Shown: positions 39,101-48,770, numbered from the stretch's first letter. The stretch: 64,000 nt of DNA from Lithospermum erythrorhizon (GCA_019722365.1 JADFUC010000211.1:19646-83645); one strand, 5' to 3'. Made by a program: numbers and translations. The notes: a model not told the origin generated them from the letters alone.

Positions 39101-42100
39101 AATTCATCGATATCCTTGCTTCCTCGATAATAAATTCAATGATGGTCTCATCTTCATTCATTCTCAGATTCTCAAATTTGGTGTTGGTAGTTGGAGGCGA
39201 CACATACGCACCTTAGAGTTCCTTCAAATACACATGCAAGTGTTTCCCATGCTTCTTTGGCACTGGCACATGTTCGGTCAAAGATATCAATATTTATGTT
39301 CACACAACCACGACGCATCAAGAAATTCTCTCTGACTTCCATCGAGGCTTCAATGCTCCTTTACCTGCCCCATTCCATCTCGTGTTTCTAACCAAGGTGC
39401 CGTTTAGGTAAATCTCAAGTATGGAGGACTCCAAAATTAGATAAAACAGATTTCCATGTTTCTGACATTCACGGATCTCAAGCAAGCAACCATTCTCGCT
39501 TCTTCCAATACGCTGCACTCAATCTTACCGTTGCTGCATTTACTTTTTTGTACTTCCTTCCATCTCACACACAAATTACAATGATCTCACTCTGTATGTC
39601 GAGTGCCCGCCCGATACCACTTCGTGTTGTAACTACCGCGAAATAGGAAGTAGAAGATTCGGCTGAACACACCGTTGACCACAAGTCGATGACACGGTTT
39701 AGAATGTAAAACCAAGCAGGTACACAAATATCAAGAATACTCGACACCGATACCCATAAGGCCGATGCAGATATACACAATAATGAAAGTGAAAAATACC
39801 AAGATGATAACTCCGGCTCAAAGGCAAATACGCACTAGCTGCCCTGTAAACTCGCCTCAACGAAGAACCACTACGATAACGGTAATTACAAATAAGGTCT
39901 TATCTCCCCCAGTTCTATTCTTACTCCTATCAAGATGTATAAGTTCGTGCCCCCCTAATTATAACACATCTATCCTTCACTACACACTACTATCCCTAAG
40001 ATTGTGAACTACAATAATTTTACTAGAAAACTATCAGAACTGTGTGTCACGTATTATTTGTACAATAACTAATGGAGTTTATAGTAACACTCCGTACATT
40101 CAGCCTACAATAAAAGGTAAAATCTTTTATGCTCTTTTCCTCACAAAATAATGCAGAACTCTCTATTGTTTTCCGGTCCAGTCTAGGTCCTGTAGCCAGG
40201 CCTTTATATAACGTGAGAGGGCACAAACAAGTTTATGGTAATAACTTTCATAAACAAAAACCTTCCATACTCAGCCGATACTTTCCTTGTCCCACAACCA
40301 ACCAAATCGCACTTTTATGTTCGGGGGTACACTCCAAGACATTACCATATATTATGTGACGAAAATATCTCTTCCAATTATTACCAAATTTAGAAAAATC
40401 TCGAAAATATTCAAGACAATATTGGATAAGAAGCGAATCAAGCCAGAACCAACTCTGCCTTTTGACACTTGCTCCAACACTTCGTCACTATTCACGCTTT
40501 GCCTATCAACAAAATTGCCACCACAAAACACTAACATCCCCGGCGACGCACTTTCAAACAAGCGGGTAAGACGCATTAATGCTGATCAAAATTCAAAGTC
40601 AACATTTCTAAAAAAAACGCCGAATCCCCCTCCCCGAGTACGCAGGATAAACCGGCCTACCCGGCCCCGAAAGCATTTGTGATAACCAACCACCTCCCGA
40701 ACACGAGTATAAATTGGCTCCAACTTTCTAAAGATAAGGATAAACGCCCACCCCTCCTAACTACGAGGATAAATCGCCCACCCTCCTAAACATGAGGATA
40801 GCTGCCCAACCACTCCCTCAACACGGTAGTATAAACCGGCCCAACCTCCCCCGAGTACGAGGATAAATCGCACAACCACTCCTAAACACAGTTTAAATTG
40901 TCCAACTCTAAGTACGAGGATAACCGCCCACCCCGCTCCCCGAACACGGTAGTAAACCGGCTCCAACCCTCTCGGATACAAGCGTTAACTTACCTCTAAT
41001 TCCTAAACACGGATAAACTGGCCCAACCCCTTGGGTACGAGGTTAATTTACCTATAGCACTCCTAAGTATGAGTATAAACTACCCAATTATCATCCTTGA
41101 TATGAGGCTAAAAGATCAAACTCCCTCGAACTACGTCACTCGATCCACGCTGGGTACGCAGTGCATTGAAAGCCCCAAGTTCAGTCATAACAACAAAACT
41201 AATCTTGTTTGTCCTGCAAACTCCACAAAAGGGGGGAAAGTACAAAACAGGACGACAAAAAAACATCAAGTAATATCTCGGTGAAATCAAGATCGTTAGC
41301 ATTCGCGATGCACATATACGATTTAAACAAGTAAAAGTAGGCCGACGCAAAGCAACATCACAATGCAGAGGGAAGCCGATCTTCCTTTATATTTTTTAAA
41401 CACGGAGACATAAAAAATTTACCCATAGAACCGGCCCGTGTTTGGCGAAGAAATATTATCCTCTTTACAAAGTTCGAGGATCCTTCCACCTAAAACATGA
41501 CTTGGGGGATCTCTCTAAATATTCAACACATGAATATTCATACAAGCAAAGTCTCCCGATTAATAAGCATTGAAACCCAGTCAGGAACATATCCCATCAT
41601 GTCCAATGCTTCTAACGCCGCGAGAATGTCATCCTAATCCACAAGCTCGCTAAGGCTAGCTATAAATACATGGACACATCCTCGACTAATAAATTTTGAA
41701 AGCTGGCCAAGAACATATCTCATCCTCGTCCAATAAGCCTGTAGTCGGATGTAGCCCATCTTGACTAATAATGCTCGCTAAGGCCAAGAAAAATACATCT
41801 CAATCCTCGACTAATAAGTCGCTATGCCGCCATGAATAATATATCTCATCCTCGTCATATAAGCCTCTAAAGCCAGAAATGGATATCCCGACTAACAGTT
41901 CGCCAGCCAATCAGAATACATCTCATCCTCGTCCAATGCTTCCTAAAGCTTCTGACAAGGTCAGTCCCCGACTAATAAGCTACTAAGGCTAGTCAGGAAT
42001 ATATCTCATCCTCGGCCCACCCAGCTTCCCAAAAGTTCGGACATGGATATCCCGACCAATAAGCCGCAAGTGCCGCCAGAATATATTTCATCACTCCGTA

Positions 42101-45100
42101 CTAAAAGTTTCAAAGTCGTCGTGACATACCTACGCACTCCAGCTGGTGCTCAAGTAGGGATCGGTAAGTCCGCCAGAGCAGGCGATCCGTGCCCGGCCGA
42201 GCCCTCACATGCCCGCTACCATCCTCACGAGGCCACAAACCCCGAGCAAAACATCTAATCCCAATAAAACTGGGGATTTCCACACATTTTCTATTGGGAG
42301 ATCAAGACGACCGCCCCAAGATTGGCACTACAAAAGTCTACATCAATAAATAACCCTCAAGATTATGTCAAGTAAAGCCCTCATGTGAGCTTACAATCCT
42401 CAGATTATTACCGCTAAGGCCCCTAGATTGCAAATCGACCGAATTAAAGAACCCGGATCCGGGATCTGGGCGTCAAGTCAAAGCATACGGTAGCCTAAGA
42501 AAAGAAAAATGAAATAGGAAGAATAGAGTTGCAAGATGATCTCTTACTGTCCTCTCCCTTTAGCGCGATGCTGTCACTAAAGTACGCAAAGAACTCGTGA
42601 CCTCGGTGGCCTTTACGGAAGCATATCTCAAGAATGGAATACTACTAGATGGGCGGTAAGATACCGCCCATAAATCAACCTAGGGGTTCGCTACATCGCG
42701 ATCTCATATGTGTAGGTGACCTCAGAGGATCTAAAACTCAATAGCTGGGGAGCTATGATCTAGAACCTGTTGTCCTGAACGATGGATCTATTGGCTACCA
42801 AATAAGCTTCCACTCCACACGAACAAAGCACGCAGCCTTCTCATGGCGTAGGTAATAAAGGCAGCAGTATGTGGCATCTTACCCACACAAGTCACCCATT
42901 CACGCTTCAGCTAAAGCACTTCGCTACATTTAAGAATAAAGCAATAAAATATACCGAGGATAAATAAAGAAATAAAATATACTGTGGGATAAACGGATGG
43001 GAAGTTCTAAAAGAATACACCACATATACTCGGTGTAAGTGTGTAAAAGCACTGTGACGAATCCTCAAGACCCAGAAGGCCTCTATGAGAGCCTATCCCA
43101 GCAATTAGATATGAGTTTTCAAAGTTCTATGTCGAAAATTTTAGAAAATCCCACTGCAGCAGATTGTGAAGGAAGCCGCAAACTTCTCGGGTCGACCAAT
43201 GTCAAGAGACCAATGTCAAAATATCAGCCTCTTCGATACCTTCGATTTGATACGTGGATCATTCCAAACAGATGTTTAAGCATCTCTAATCGCAGACTTT
43301 TAACGCGAAGTTACCAAAAACGGCTAACCGTGAAAAATAGATTACGAAGTCTACCTACGAATTTTCAAAAATTAAGAAAAAATTGGAAGATACTCTAAAT
43401 TCATAGGAAAATCACTCACATGAATTTTATAACAATCCGATAAGTAACGGCGTAAAATTTCGCTGTGCAAAACAAGATGCCGAAATTTTACAACAAATTC
43501 AAATTATATGACGCTTGATTTCATGATTATTTTCATAATTATCATGAAATTATAGTAAGTTATGACATCATTAAGTCATATATACTATTTCATGAAAAAA
43601 TACTTGATAAAGATAGAAAGCTTACTTAAAAAAAGGAAGCTCAAAAAATTAAAGTCAAAAATACACCACCTCAAAGTACTACACAAAAGAAAAACCAAAA
43701 TCATGAGTTAATAACTTCAAATAAATAAGAAACTATTAAGAAAGATAAAATTTTATTTCTACTCTCACCTTGACGCTCCTAAAAATTGTAGCTGTTAAGG
43801 AAGAATATGGAAATAAGATGACTAGCTCACCAAGTAAAGTAACAAGTTAGCGAAAAAAAAAGAGTTTCCATATAGAATAAAAAGGGAAATTCCCCGCCAC
43901 CACCCTACCATGTAGATGACCGAAAATTCCACAAGGTCTTGGAAACTTCCGGGGTATTTTCTTATCCACATTATTACCTTAAAATGAAATAAATTTTATA
44001 AGAATAAGACAAAGGTAATGCTGGCAACCAAGTAAGCTAATTATTTCCATAAAAAAGGAAAATGACACCTCATCCCGCCTAGATGGTTCGACCACCACTA
44101 GGTGCTCGGGTCCGAGGTTCGTTTCTTTTTCCGGATACCACATCTTGTTCGGTTATGCGGGAAAATCCAAATAAATGCCCTAAAAATCCCAAAAAATTTG
44201 GAAAATTCCAAAAAAATATGAAAGTAATTTTAGACCCACACGAGGTCAAAATTAATTATTCACAAAATTAACATGACTTAAATTCAAGTTAAAACTATCC
44301 CGAATTAATTTTTCTTCTCCCTAAATGATTTGTAGGTTAATTCGAAAACGCGTGAAGTTGCTTCTAAATCCACACGATCGAACTAGCTTCATTAAATGAT
44401 TGACATTTACTCTAAATTCATGTCAACTAGAGTCAAATTCCCACGATATGGAATTAACTCCCATAAAATGAAATTAATACCAAACTTTGATAAGTCTGAG
44501 TTAATCACTTCATGACATTAAATGTAGATTCGTGGCAATGATCGCGGTACTAAATTCTGCTGACATTAAAAGCATCGGTTCGGGTCAAACCCCTATTAAT
44601 TTACCAGTACGCCTCGAAGTTCGAGGGGATTTGTGTATTGCTTGAAATTTATTAAAAAAAATATTAATTTAAAAGATCGGTTCGGCCGAACCTCGACACT
44701 TACCAAGCATTCCGCTCTCGAGTTCGAGGGGCATTTAGGCATAGCTGATATTATTTATTAAAAGAAATTAATTAAAAGATCTGCCTGGTCGAACTCCCCG
44801 ACACTTACCAAGATGCTATCTAGTTCGGTGAAATCGATTAAAAGAAAATTGATCACACGAAGCACACATGGTACTAGAAGTTCAACCTTTGAAATTCTAA
44901 TAAAATCAAACATAAAAATTATAAGTGTTCCCGGAATTAAACCCCGAAATTAAATTAAAGTCGAAATTAGGCTTTTATCATTAATTAACCATAATTTTAA
45001 CTCAAACTGTGGTTTTGGAAAATATCCCCCGACTGTCAATCGAAGCTAATTTCTCGAAAAATCCCCAAATTATAACACTAAATCGGGTTATTTGGTCAAA

Positions 45101-48100
45101 CGGGAGTTCGGGAAGCTTCTGGGGCTTAAATGAAGACTTCTAGTTAACTATTAAACCTAACACCCAAAAAGAATGAGTTCAATATTTAAAATGCGTTGAC
45201 CTAAAAAGCGAATCCCGAGACAAAGTAATTTCATAAAATCAACGCTCAGATCTTGCCTCAAATTCAACTATAAGATCAAAATCCGTGTATTAAGGATCAA
45301 CCAATCGTAACAGAGCCCGAAAGCCTATAAATAATTTCTCTATATGATCGAAAATCATCTTGAAATACAACAAAAGCTCTGAGTATTTAACATAAGAACA
45401 TCTTAGAAGGTATTTCTTCATAGAAAAACCTCCGAAAGATTGCTGCTTATCCAAGGTGAGAAAACACATCAAATCTTCAACCTATAGCATAAACAGTGCT
45501 CAGAGAACCGAAAACAAGAATACAAAAATCTTTAACTTAATTCAAAATAAGCCCCCTGTAACTAGTGCCAAGGTTGAATTGCTACACAAACGCATAAATT
45601 TCAAGATCAAGACCCAAATCGACGAGAATCCATCATCTCGTATCTCATAAATCAAATAAACTACGCATAAGCTTATAAATGCCCTCTAGTAAACTATGGG
45701 GTGATATAAGCTACATAGCCCATCTCTAGCTATCGGAAATACTGAGTAAAGTTCTTCAAGTAAAGCATCCACTTGACAAAGATAAGCATATCCACCTAAA
45801 TAGTACCCAAAGATCAGAATAGTTCAAGCAAGACTGACTCACTTAAGCTATAAGCCGCTTAAGATCGTGAATAAGTTGTGCAGATCGCTCGCTAGTGCCC
45901 TCTTGTTAGACACATAACAAATCATGTCTAAGTCCCACAACTCAAGTCTGACCAAGATTAAGTCCAAACAACCATACGTGGGTATACGCCGTCAAGTTAA
46001 GCCTCGGCTCGGACCATATCCAAGTCAAAGACCAAGTCTCTTTACCAAGCTGTCATCCGCCTTCAGATTTATTATCGATCCGCACTATCCGGGGCCTCAC
46101 ATCCATTGAGGCACAAATCCAAATACAGCTTAGGATCATACAACGGTCCAGATACAAATCAAACACAACCAAATAGGCGCCTCAACAGTCTTCATCAGCC
46201 CAACTCAAATCCAAGACTACATCAAATCCAAGTCCAACATCTCAAAAATGGCTGCTAGAGAGTTAAATAGACTGATAATCGGACCTCTATCGTTTCAATT
46301 TAATCTTCTTTATACCTGGGGATATTTTTCCAAAAGCATTTTATCAGATTTGGCTCTCGCATATTTATAAATAATAAAATCTTACTAGTAGTTACAGTTG
46401 ATTATCAAAGTTTAAACATCAATTTTTCATAATCTCAAGTTCTAGCTATATCCTATGAAAAAAACTGTCATTTTTCATTTCTTAAGTACTCCCTGCATCC
46501 TTAAAAGATTGTTAAATTTTAAATTTTAATAGTTAATTTTTTTTTTAATTTCGAACTCAGATAACTTTTAATGTGTTTGGAAAAAATATATCATTATGTA
46601 GTATTTTCAACATACTTTACTATTAATTTGATAATTTGATAATTTTGATTCAAATCATAATTTTGGATATCAATCAAGATTATAAAATTTGTTAATGTTT
46701 GATCATGAAAAGACAAACTTGACAATCTTTAAGAGATGGAGGGAGTATTAAAGACTCGGGTATCATTAGTTATGTCATCATTAGTTTTGCTACTATAAAC
46801 GGACAATTAACATGTGGAAAGTTACGGTTTATTAAACTTTTTGTTCATTAATGATTAAAAATATAAATTATATCATTTTATAATTTTGGTACACATACTA
46901 ATAATTAGGTGCATAGTATAATTTTGGTATACTTTTTATTGGATTTTTTAAATTGTACCATCTTAGAATGGGACATTTTAGTAATGTGTATCATTTTTAT
47001 ATTAAAATTGGGTAGATATGAAGATTAACGAAAATTATGAACCATATCATTAATGAACCATAGCCTCTCCCAATAATATAATCTTATTTTTAACATTTAG
47101 GTAATATGTACCAATTTGTTCAAAGAATTTTGATACACGTTTTAATTAAGTGCATATAATAATTTTGGTATACTTTTTTTTTGAATTTTTTGAATTGTAT
47201 CATCTTAGAATGGTACATTTTAGTAATGTGTAATATTTTTACAAAATTAGGATACATATGAAGATTAATGAACATTAATGAATCTTAACTATTCTTACCT
47301 TATTAATAACTTTTGAATATGTTATACTCCCTTCGTTTTTTTTAGTTTTCGTTTTAGAACTTTGCACATAGATTAAGGAAAAGAAAAAGTAATCAAAAAG
47401 TGTATTGAAAATGTAGAAGACAAAACAGTTTAAACAATATCATTGGTTGGTTATTTTTTCAAGAGAAAAAGTAGTCAAAAATACATTGAAAATGTAAAAA
47501 AAAAACTATTTATTATGCTAAAACAACCACTATAAACAAACAAAAAAAAGTATTAAAACGACAACTATAAAAAACGGTGGGAGTACATTATAACTTTTAA
47601 TTAGTTTACTTCAAGATTGTATAAATAGTATTTTAAAGAAGAAAATGTACAAATCTTAAAAGAATGAAATATCTCAAATATTTAAAGGATGCAATATATA
47701 GAGAAACATGTGACCTGTTCATTTAAAAAATTCTATTACTTATATTTTATGAGGGACAAATCTTTAGTGGTAACAAAATGTTTAAGAGAAATATATTTAG
47801 AATTAAAAATTTGTATGTGTGTGAAATAACCTATTTCCCAAACCTGATATTATTTTTTGATTGCCGTTGCCGAGATGACACATAAATAAATTAATTTACC
47901 AGACAAGAACGAAAGGAAGATAATATATACCTGTTAGCGATAAGAGCCCAAGCTATACCAATGAAGCAACAAAAACAATTAGGATTGGTAACGAGCTTGA
48001 TGGTAACAATCTTCAGCAGAGCAAAAAATGGTGGTGTGGCTTTATTAATCTCCTGATGAGTATGTTTATCATTTTCTTGAACTTCAATTGAAAAGTCCCC

Positions 48101-48634
48101 TGGATCTTCATTGTTAATCGGGACAATTTTATCATCTAATTTAGAAGAATAATCATCTCTTGCACGATGCAATTCTAGCAAGAACAACAAAATAATAAAC
48201 CACAAAAGTGATTGCATGACAAAAGATTGAATAACAAGGTCAGCACCCATTTCATCATACATGGATCTTAATAAAGGCACCCCAAGGACAAGTGTACTAC
48301 TTAAGGTACACAAAGAGAAACATGAGACAGCCCATGAATAATTTCCTTTACTAGTGCAATTTGCCCAAATGAGAAGGATTACAATTATGATTGCTTTTGA
48401 GATAATATCAGCATATACGAATTTGACGTTCATTGTATAAGGATTGAAATGTGATGCAAATTCAAAAGCAAAAAAGGGAGAAATAAAATAGCAATTGAAT
48501 CTATTTATTGCATCGACATCTTCGGTTTTGAACATGTGCCACCATTTCACGGCGCCAAAGCCTAATACCAACGCAACGTAAAAGGGTGTTACGGCTGCAA
48601 CCACCTTGTAAAGCTCTCCCCATCCTGTAATCAT
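24110..48634 (-). CDS. PIN5-like short-loop auxin efflux carrier (5 exons)
   Basis: A PIN-family auxin transporter of the short-loop type; PIN5 and PIN8 relatives act mainly at the endoplasmic reticulum in intracellular auxin balance. Exons on the minus strand are 48634-47931, 26824-26739, 26074-25917, 24609-24533 and 24182-24110. Every intron begins GT and ends AG, all phases fit, and the product is 365 residues, close to the usual short-PIN length. Exon 1 starts MITGWGELYKVV and carries about five membrane segments, then a hydrophilic loop of only about 47 residues (157-203), then the TNPN motif (217-220). Exon 2 gives SKAGAGVAMFSMG, exon 3 GFHGDVL, exon 4 AALPQS and FAKEYGLHA, and exon 5 ends LLEAFH before TGA: the conserved C-terminal bundle. 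In the motif usually written NTLVxGxP the Asn is Ser here (SSTLVLGVP, Ser113). The last 13 residues of the open frame reaching 47891 are intron read-through. PIN5 is a closer fit than PIN8 by remembered family patterns only. Whether the 21-kb first intron is spliced efficiently is unknown. Confidence 0.9.
24262..24507. mobile_element. Stowaway-type MITE in PIN intron 4
   Basis: The left end TACCTCCATCCTATAATGAT and the inverted right end CTTCCTCCATCCTATATGAT match well. The element fills about 246 of the 350 bases of intron 4 and leaves the splice sites at 24532 and 24183 intact. Confidence 0.8.
25000..25560. repeat. Unassigned GC-richer block in PIN intron 3
   Basis: Compared with the AT-rich intron around it, this block has many CG dinucleotides and short phrases such as CGGGACTTGTATCTTCGGAT and CCTGATGATGTCCCC. 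Its texture suggests an inserted repeat, but I see neither clear ends nor coding sequence. Confidence 0.35.
26172..26458. mobile_element. MITE-like element with long inverted arms in PIN intron 2
   Basis: Arms of about 120 bases face each other. The left arm has AATAGTTTAAAAGTTG, then TTATAAAGTTGTAGATTGATC, and GACGGAACAGTTA. The right arm read in reverse has GATAGTATAAAAGTTATAGA, then ACTATAAAGTTGTAAATTGA and GAACCGTTA. No protein is encoded. Precise ends and target duplication are uncertain. Confidence 0.6.
27238..27424. mobile_element. Truncated Stowaway-like MITE at the retrotransposon insertion site
   Basis: CTCCATCCTTAAAAAATTAT begins a MITE related to the one at 46487-46747, but no matching right end appears before the retrotransposon starts at 27425. 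The missing end may lie beyond the insertion (after 46401) in decayed form. Confidence 0.45.
27425..28815 (+). repeat. 5' LTR (truncated) of the nested Tat element
   Basis: Similarity to the 3' LTR runs from the start to about 28815. Examples are AAATTAAATTAAAGTCGAAA, the TATA box at 28045-28052 after ATCAACCAATCGG, TAAGCATATCCACCTA near 28500, and ATATCCAAGTCAAAGACCA near 28727. The last 240 bases of the 3' LTR have no counterpart here, so the end was lost or displaced by the insertion at about 28.9 kb. Confidence 0.75.
28909..31253 (+). mobile_element. Solo LTR 1 in the nested stack
   Basis: It begins TGTAACTAAA and ends ATGTTACA. The six bases on each side are both TGATGT, consistent with a 5-base target duplication plus one chance match. 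The 2.3-kb length and TGTAAC...GTTACA ends resemble solo LTR 2. CG-rich short repeats occur at 30450-30590 and a TTACTAAGCTTCGCAGCTTA phrase near 30998. The 152-residue frame at 30184-30642 has no known domain and I regard it as chance. Confidence 0.6.
31380..32968 (+). pseudogene. Tat-lineage gag/protease remnant, first part
   Basis: Read on the plus strand with frame changes, the region from about 32400 gives HNPLYVSGYI, then LVDGGSAV (32471-32495), the retropepsin active-site block. Near 32575 comes LIQGFNQNGQRA, and near 32650-32770 WFHVIDARVTYT, then LHQCLKY. NPFTPKNDISEAKYYQKKKT follows near 32812. This order (active-site loop, flap region, linker) is that of Tat/Ogre proteases. Upstream, 31.4-32.3 kb is probably gag but is too decayed to define. 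Many frameshifts are present. Confidence 0.65.
32974..35402 (+). mobile_element. Solo LTR 2 in the nested stack
   Basis: It begins TGTAAACCGG and ends GTCGCGTTACA. The flanking five bases are CACTA on both sides (32969-32973 and 35403-35407), a perfect target duplication. It interrupts the protease-linker reading of the Tat element, which resumes after 35407. Internal features include a CT-rich tract (33200-33265) and GC-rich short repeats (34565-34680). No internal retrotransposon domain remains, as expected after LTR-LTR recombination. Confidence 0.8.
35408..36719 (+). pseudogene. Tat-lineage protease-to-RT linker remnant, second part
   Basis: Continuing the reading interrupted by solo LTR 2, the frame at 35493-35720 contains TGLNERVNATKKKG, and the one from 35738 contains RRSVFDRLGKMT. 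Both match the variable linker of Tat elements, where repeated SVFDRLG-like phrases precede the reverse transcriptase. Similarity fades after about 36230, and the Copia insertion begins at 36720. No reverse transcriptase motif is seen on either side of the Copia element. Confidence 0.6.
36720..37655 (-). repeat. 3' LTR of the gag-only Copia element
   Basis: Shares with the right LTR long blocks such as TAATGGAGTTTATAGTAACA (about 37194), CTCCGTACATTCAGCCTACA and TCTTTTATGCTC. It also ends with the same CACTAACA. Confidence 0.8.
38900..39520 (-). pseudogene. Decayed Copia gag (UBN2-type)
   Basis: On the minus strand, from about 39510, WLLEIRECQ-like sequence (CLLEIRECQKHGNLFYLI) is followed near 39290-39210 by ASAKEAWETL and FEGTL. 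Next come FENLRMNEDETI near 39170 and LGEKIS near 39090, then RFNSKVIDIE and DISSLRVDE near 39030-38970. This is the conserved order of Copia gag. Single-base losses, often in runs of one base, and stops break the frame. The zinc knuckle was not identified. Confidence 0.75.
39625..40536 (-). repeat. 5' LTR of the gag-only Copia element
   Basis: The right-hand copy of the LTR pair, ending at the primer binding site. It differs from the left copy by numerous small indels as well as substitutions, so the insertion is not recent, or the sequence is imperfect. Confidence 0.8.
40620..41110. repeat. Minisatellite array 1 (about 40-base unit)
   Basis: Units with AACACGAGGATAAA-like cores, separated by CCGCCCAACCACTCC-like spacers, recur ten or more times with variable length. 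They lie in the presumed 3' untranslated region of the Tat element. Confidence 0.75.
41515..42120. repeat. Minisatellite array 2
   Basis: A unit combining CATCTCATCCTCGTCCAATA with CTAAAGCC and GACTAATAAGC phrases recurs about a dozen times from 41560 to 42100. It differs from array 1 in sequence and period, so the two arrays arose separately within the same untranslated region. Confidence 0.75.
42121..44569. other. Remaining 3' untranslated region of the Tat element
   Basis: No recognisable protein is encoded. The frame at 43039-43398 (119 codons) lacks any motif I know and sits in decayed repeat sequence, so I do not call it a gene. Confidence 0.5.
44570..44830 (+). repeat. Tandem duplication spanning the polypurine tract and LTR start
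   Basis: A unit of about 110-120 bases with TCGGTTCGG, CTCGACACTTACCAAG, CGAGTTCGAGGGGCATTT and an A/T-rich tail occurs about two and a half times across the junction of the untranslated region and the 3' LTR. Confidence 0.6.
44634..46396 (+). repeat. 3' LTR of the nested Tat element
   Basis: Starts TGTATTGC after the purine-rich GAGGGGATTTG and ends GTTACA, followed by the target duplication GTTGA. A TATA box lies at 45326-45333. Comparison with the 5' copy shows clear similarity over about 1.4 kb. Confidence 0.78.
46487..46747. mobile_element. Stowaway-type MITE in PIN intron 1
   Basis: The ends TACTCCCTGCATCCTTAAAA and (inverted) TACTCCCTCCATCTCTTAAA match. About 260 bases, with TA at the borders. 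Confidence 0.8.
47324..47585. mobile_element. Stowaway-type MITE near the PIN exon 1 donor
   Basis: The ends TACTCCCTTCGTTTTTTTTA and (inverted) TACTCCCACCGTTTTTTATA match. It lies about 350 bases inside intron 1 from the exon 1 donor. Confidence 0.75.
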
Positions 48635-48770
48635 CTATATTATGACTAGTTATTGGGAGATTTTATTATCACAAGGTGGGGACAATTTGAGCAAATAACC
48701 TAAGGAAAGAGTTTTCTTGTATGTAGATATGTAGCAAATAATCTTCTTTTATTTAAATAGCTGGAGCATA
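48635..48770 (-). promoter_or_regulatory. PIN gene leader and candidate TATA box
   Basis: On the minus strand TATTTAAAT at 48759-48751 is about 117 bases upstream of the start codon, a normal spacing for a plant TATA box and short leader. No longer leader or upstream frame is evident. Confidence 0.45.

Larger units (their letters stand above)
36720..40536 (-). mobile_element. Gag-only Ty1/Copia element, minus strand
   Basis: Two similar direct repeats of about 0.92 kb (36720-37655 and 39625-40536) form the LTRs, beginning TGTTAGTGTTTT on the minus strand. Just inside the right LTR the minus strand reads TGGTATCGGGCGGGCAC, a Copia primer binding site complementary to initiator tRNA-Met. Just inside the left LTR it reads AAGGGGGAGTTTG, the polypurine tract. 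The 1.97-kb interior carries a decayed gag and no integrase or reverse transcriptase, so the element was probably mobilised in trans. No clear target duplication was found. Confidence 0.8.
27425..46396 (+). mobile_element. Nested Tat-lineage Ty3/Gypsy retrotransposon inside PIN intron 1
   Basis: The outer boundaries are TGTAGACTG at 27425 and GTTACA ending at 46396. The five bases before and after are both GTTGA (27420-27424 and 46397-46401), a proper target duplication. The two LTRs share long stretches of similarity in the same order. Between them are gag/protease-linker remnants on the plus strand (about 31.4-32.97 and 35.4-36.2 kb), two solo LTRs, a Copia element in the opposite direction, and tandem arrays. 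I see no reverse transcriptase, RNase H or integrase of this element, so it was non-autonomous or has lost pol. Confidence 0.8.
26825..47930 (-). other. 21.1-kb intron 1 of the PIN gene
   Basis: The donor is CAG followed by GTATAT at 47930, and the acceptor is TTTTAG ending at 26825. The Arg235 codon is split AG/G across it. Removing the 19-kb retrotransposon at 27425-46396 and one GTTGA copy would leave an intron of about 2.1 kb, itself holding MITEs. All transposons listed between these coordinates therefore lie inside a host gene. Confidence 0.88.

Noticed and set aside
40620..42120. Possible CRISPR-like regular repeats
   Set aside because: Units vary in length and sequence, there are no unique spacers, and the host is a plant; these are minisatellites.
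43039..43398. 119-codon open frame before the 3' LTR
   Set aside because: No recognisable motif and placed in decayed retrotransposon untranslated sequence.
47891..47930. C-terminal 13 residues of the exon 1 open frame as real PIN sequence
   Set aside because: They follow a good GT donor and do not resemble PIN proteins, whereas exon 2 continues the family pattern in phase.
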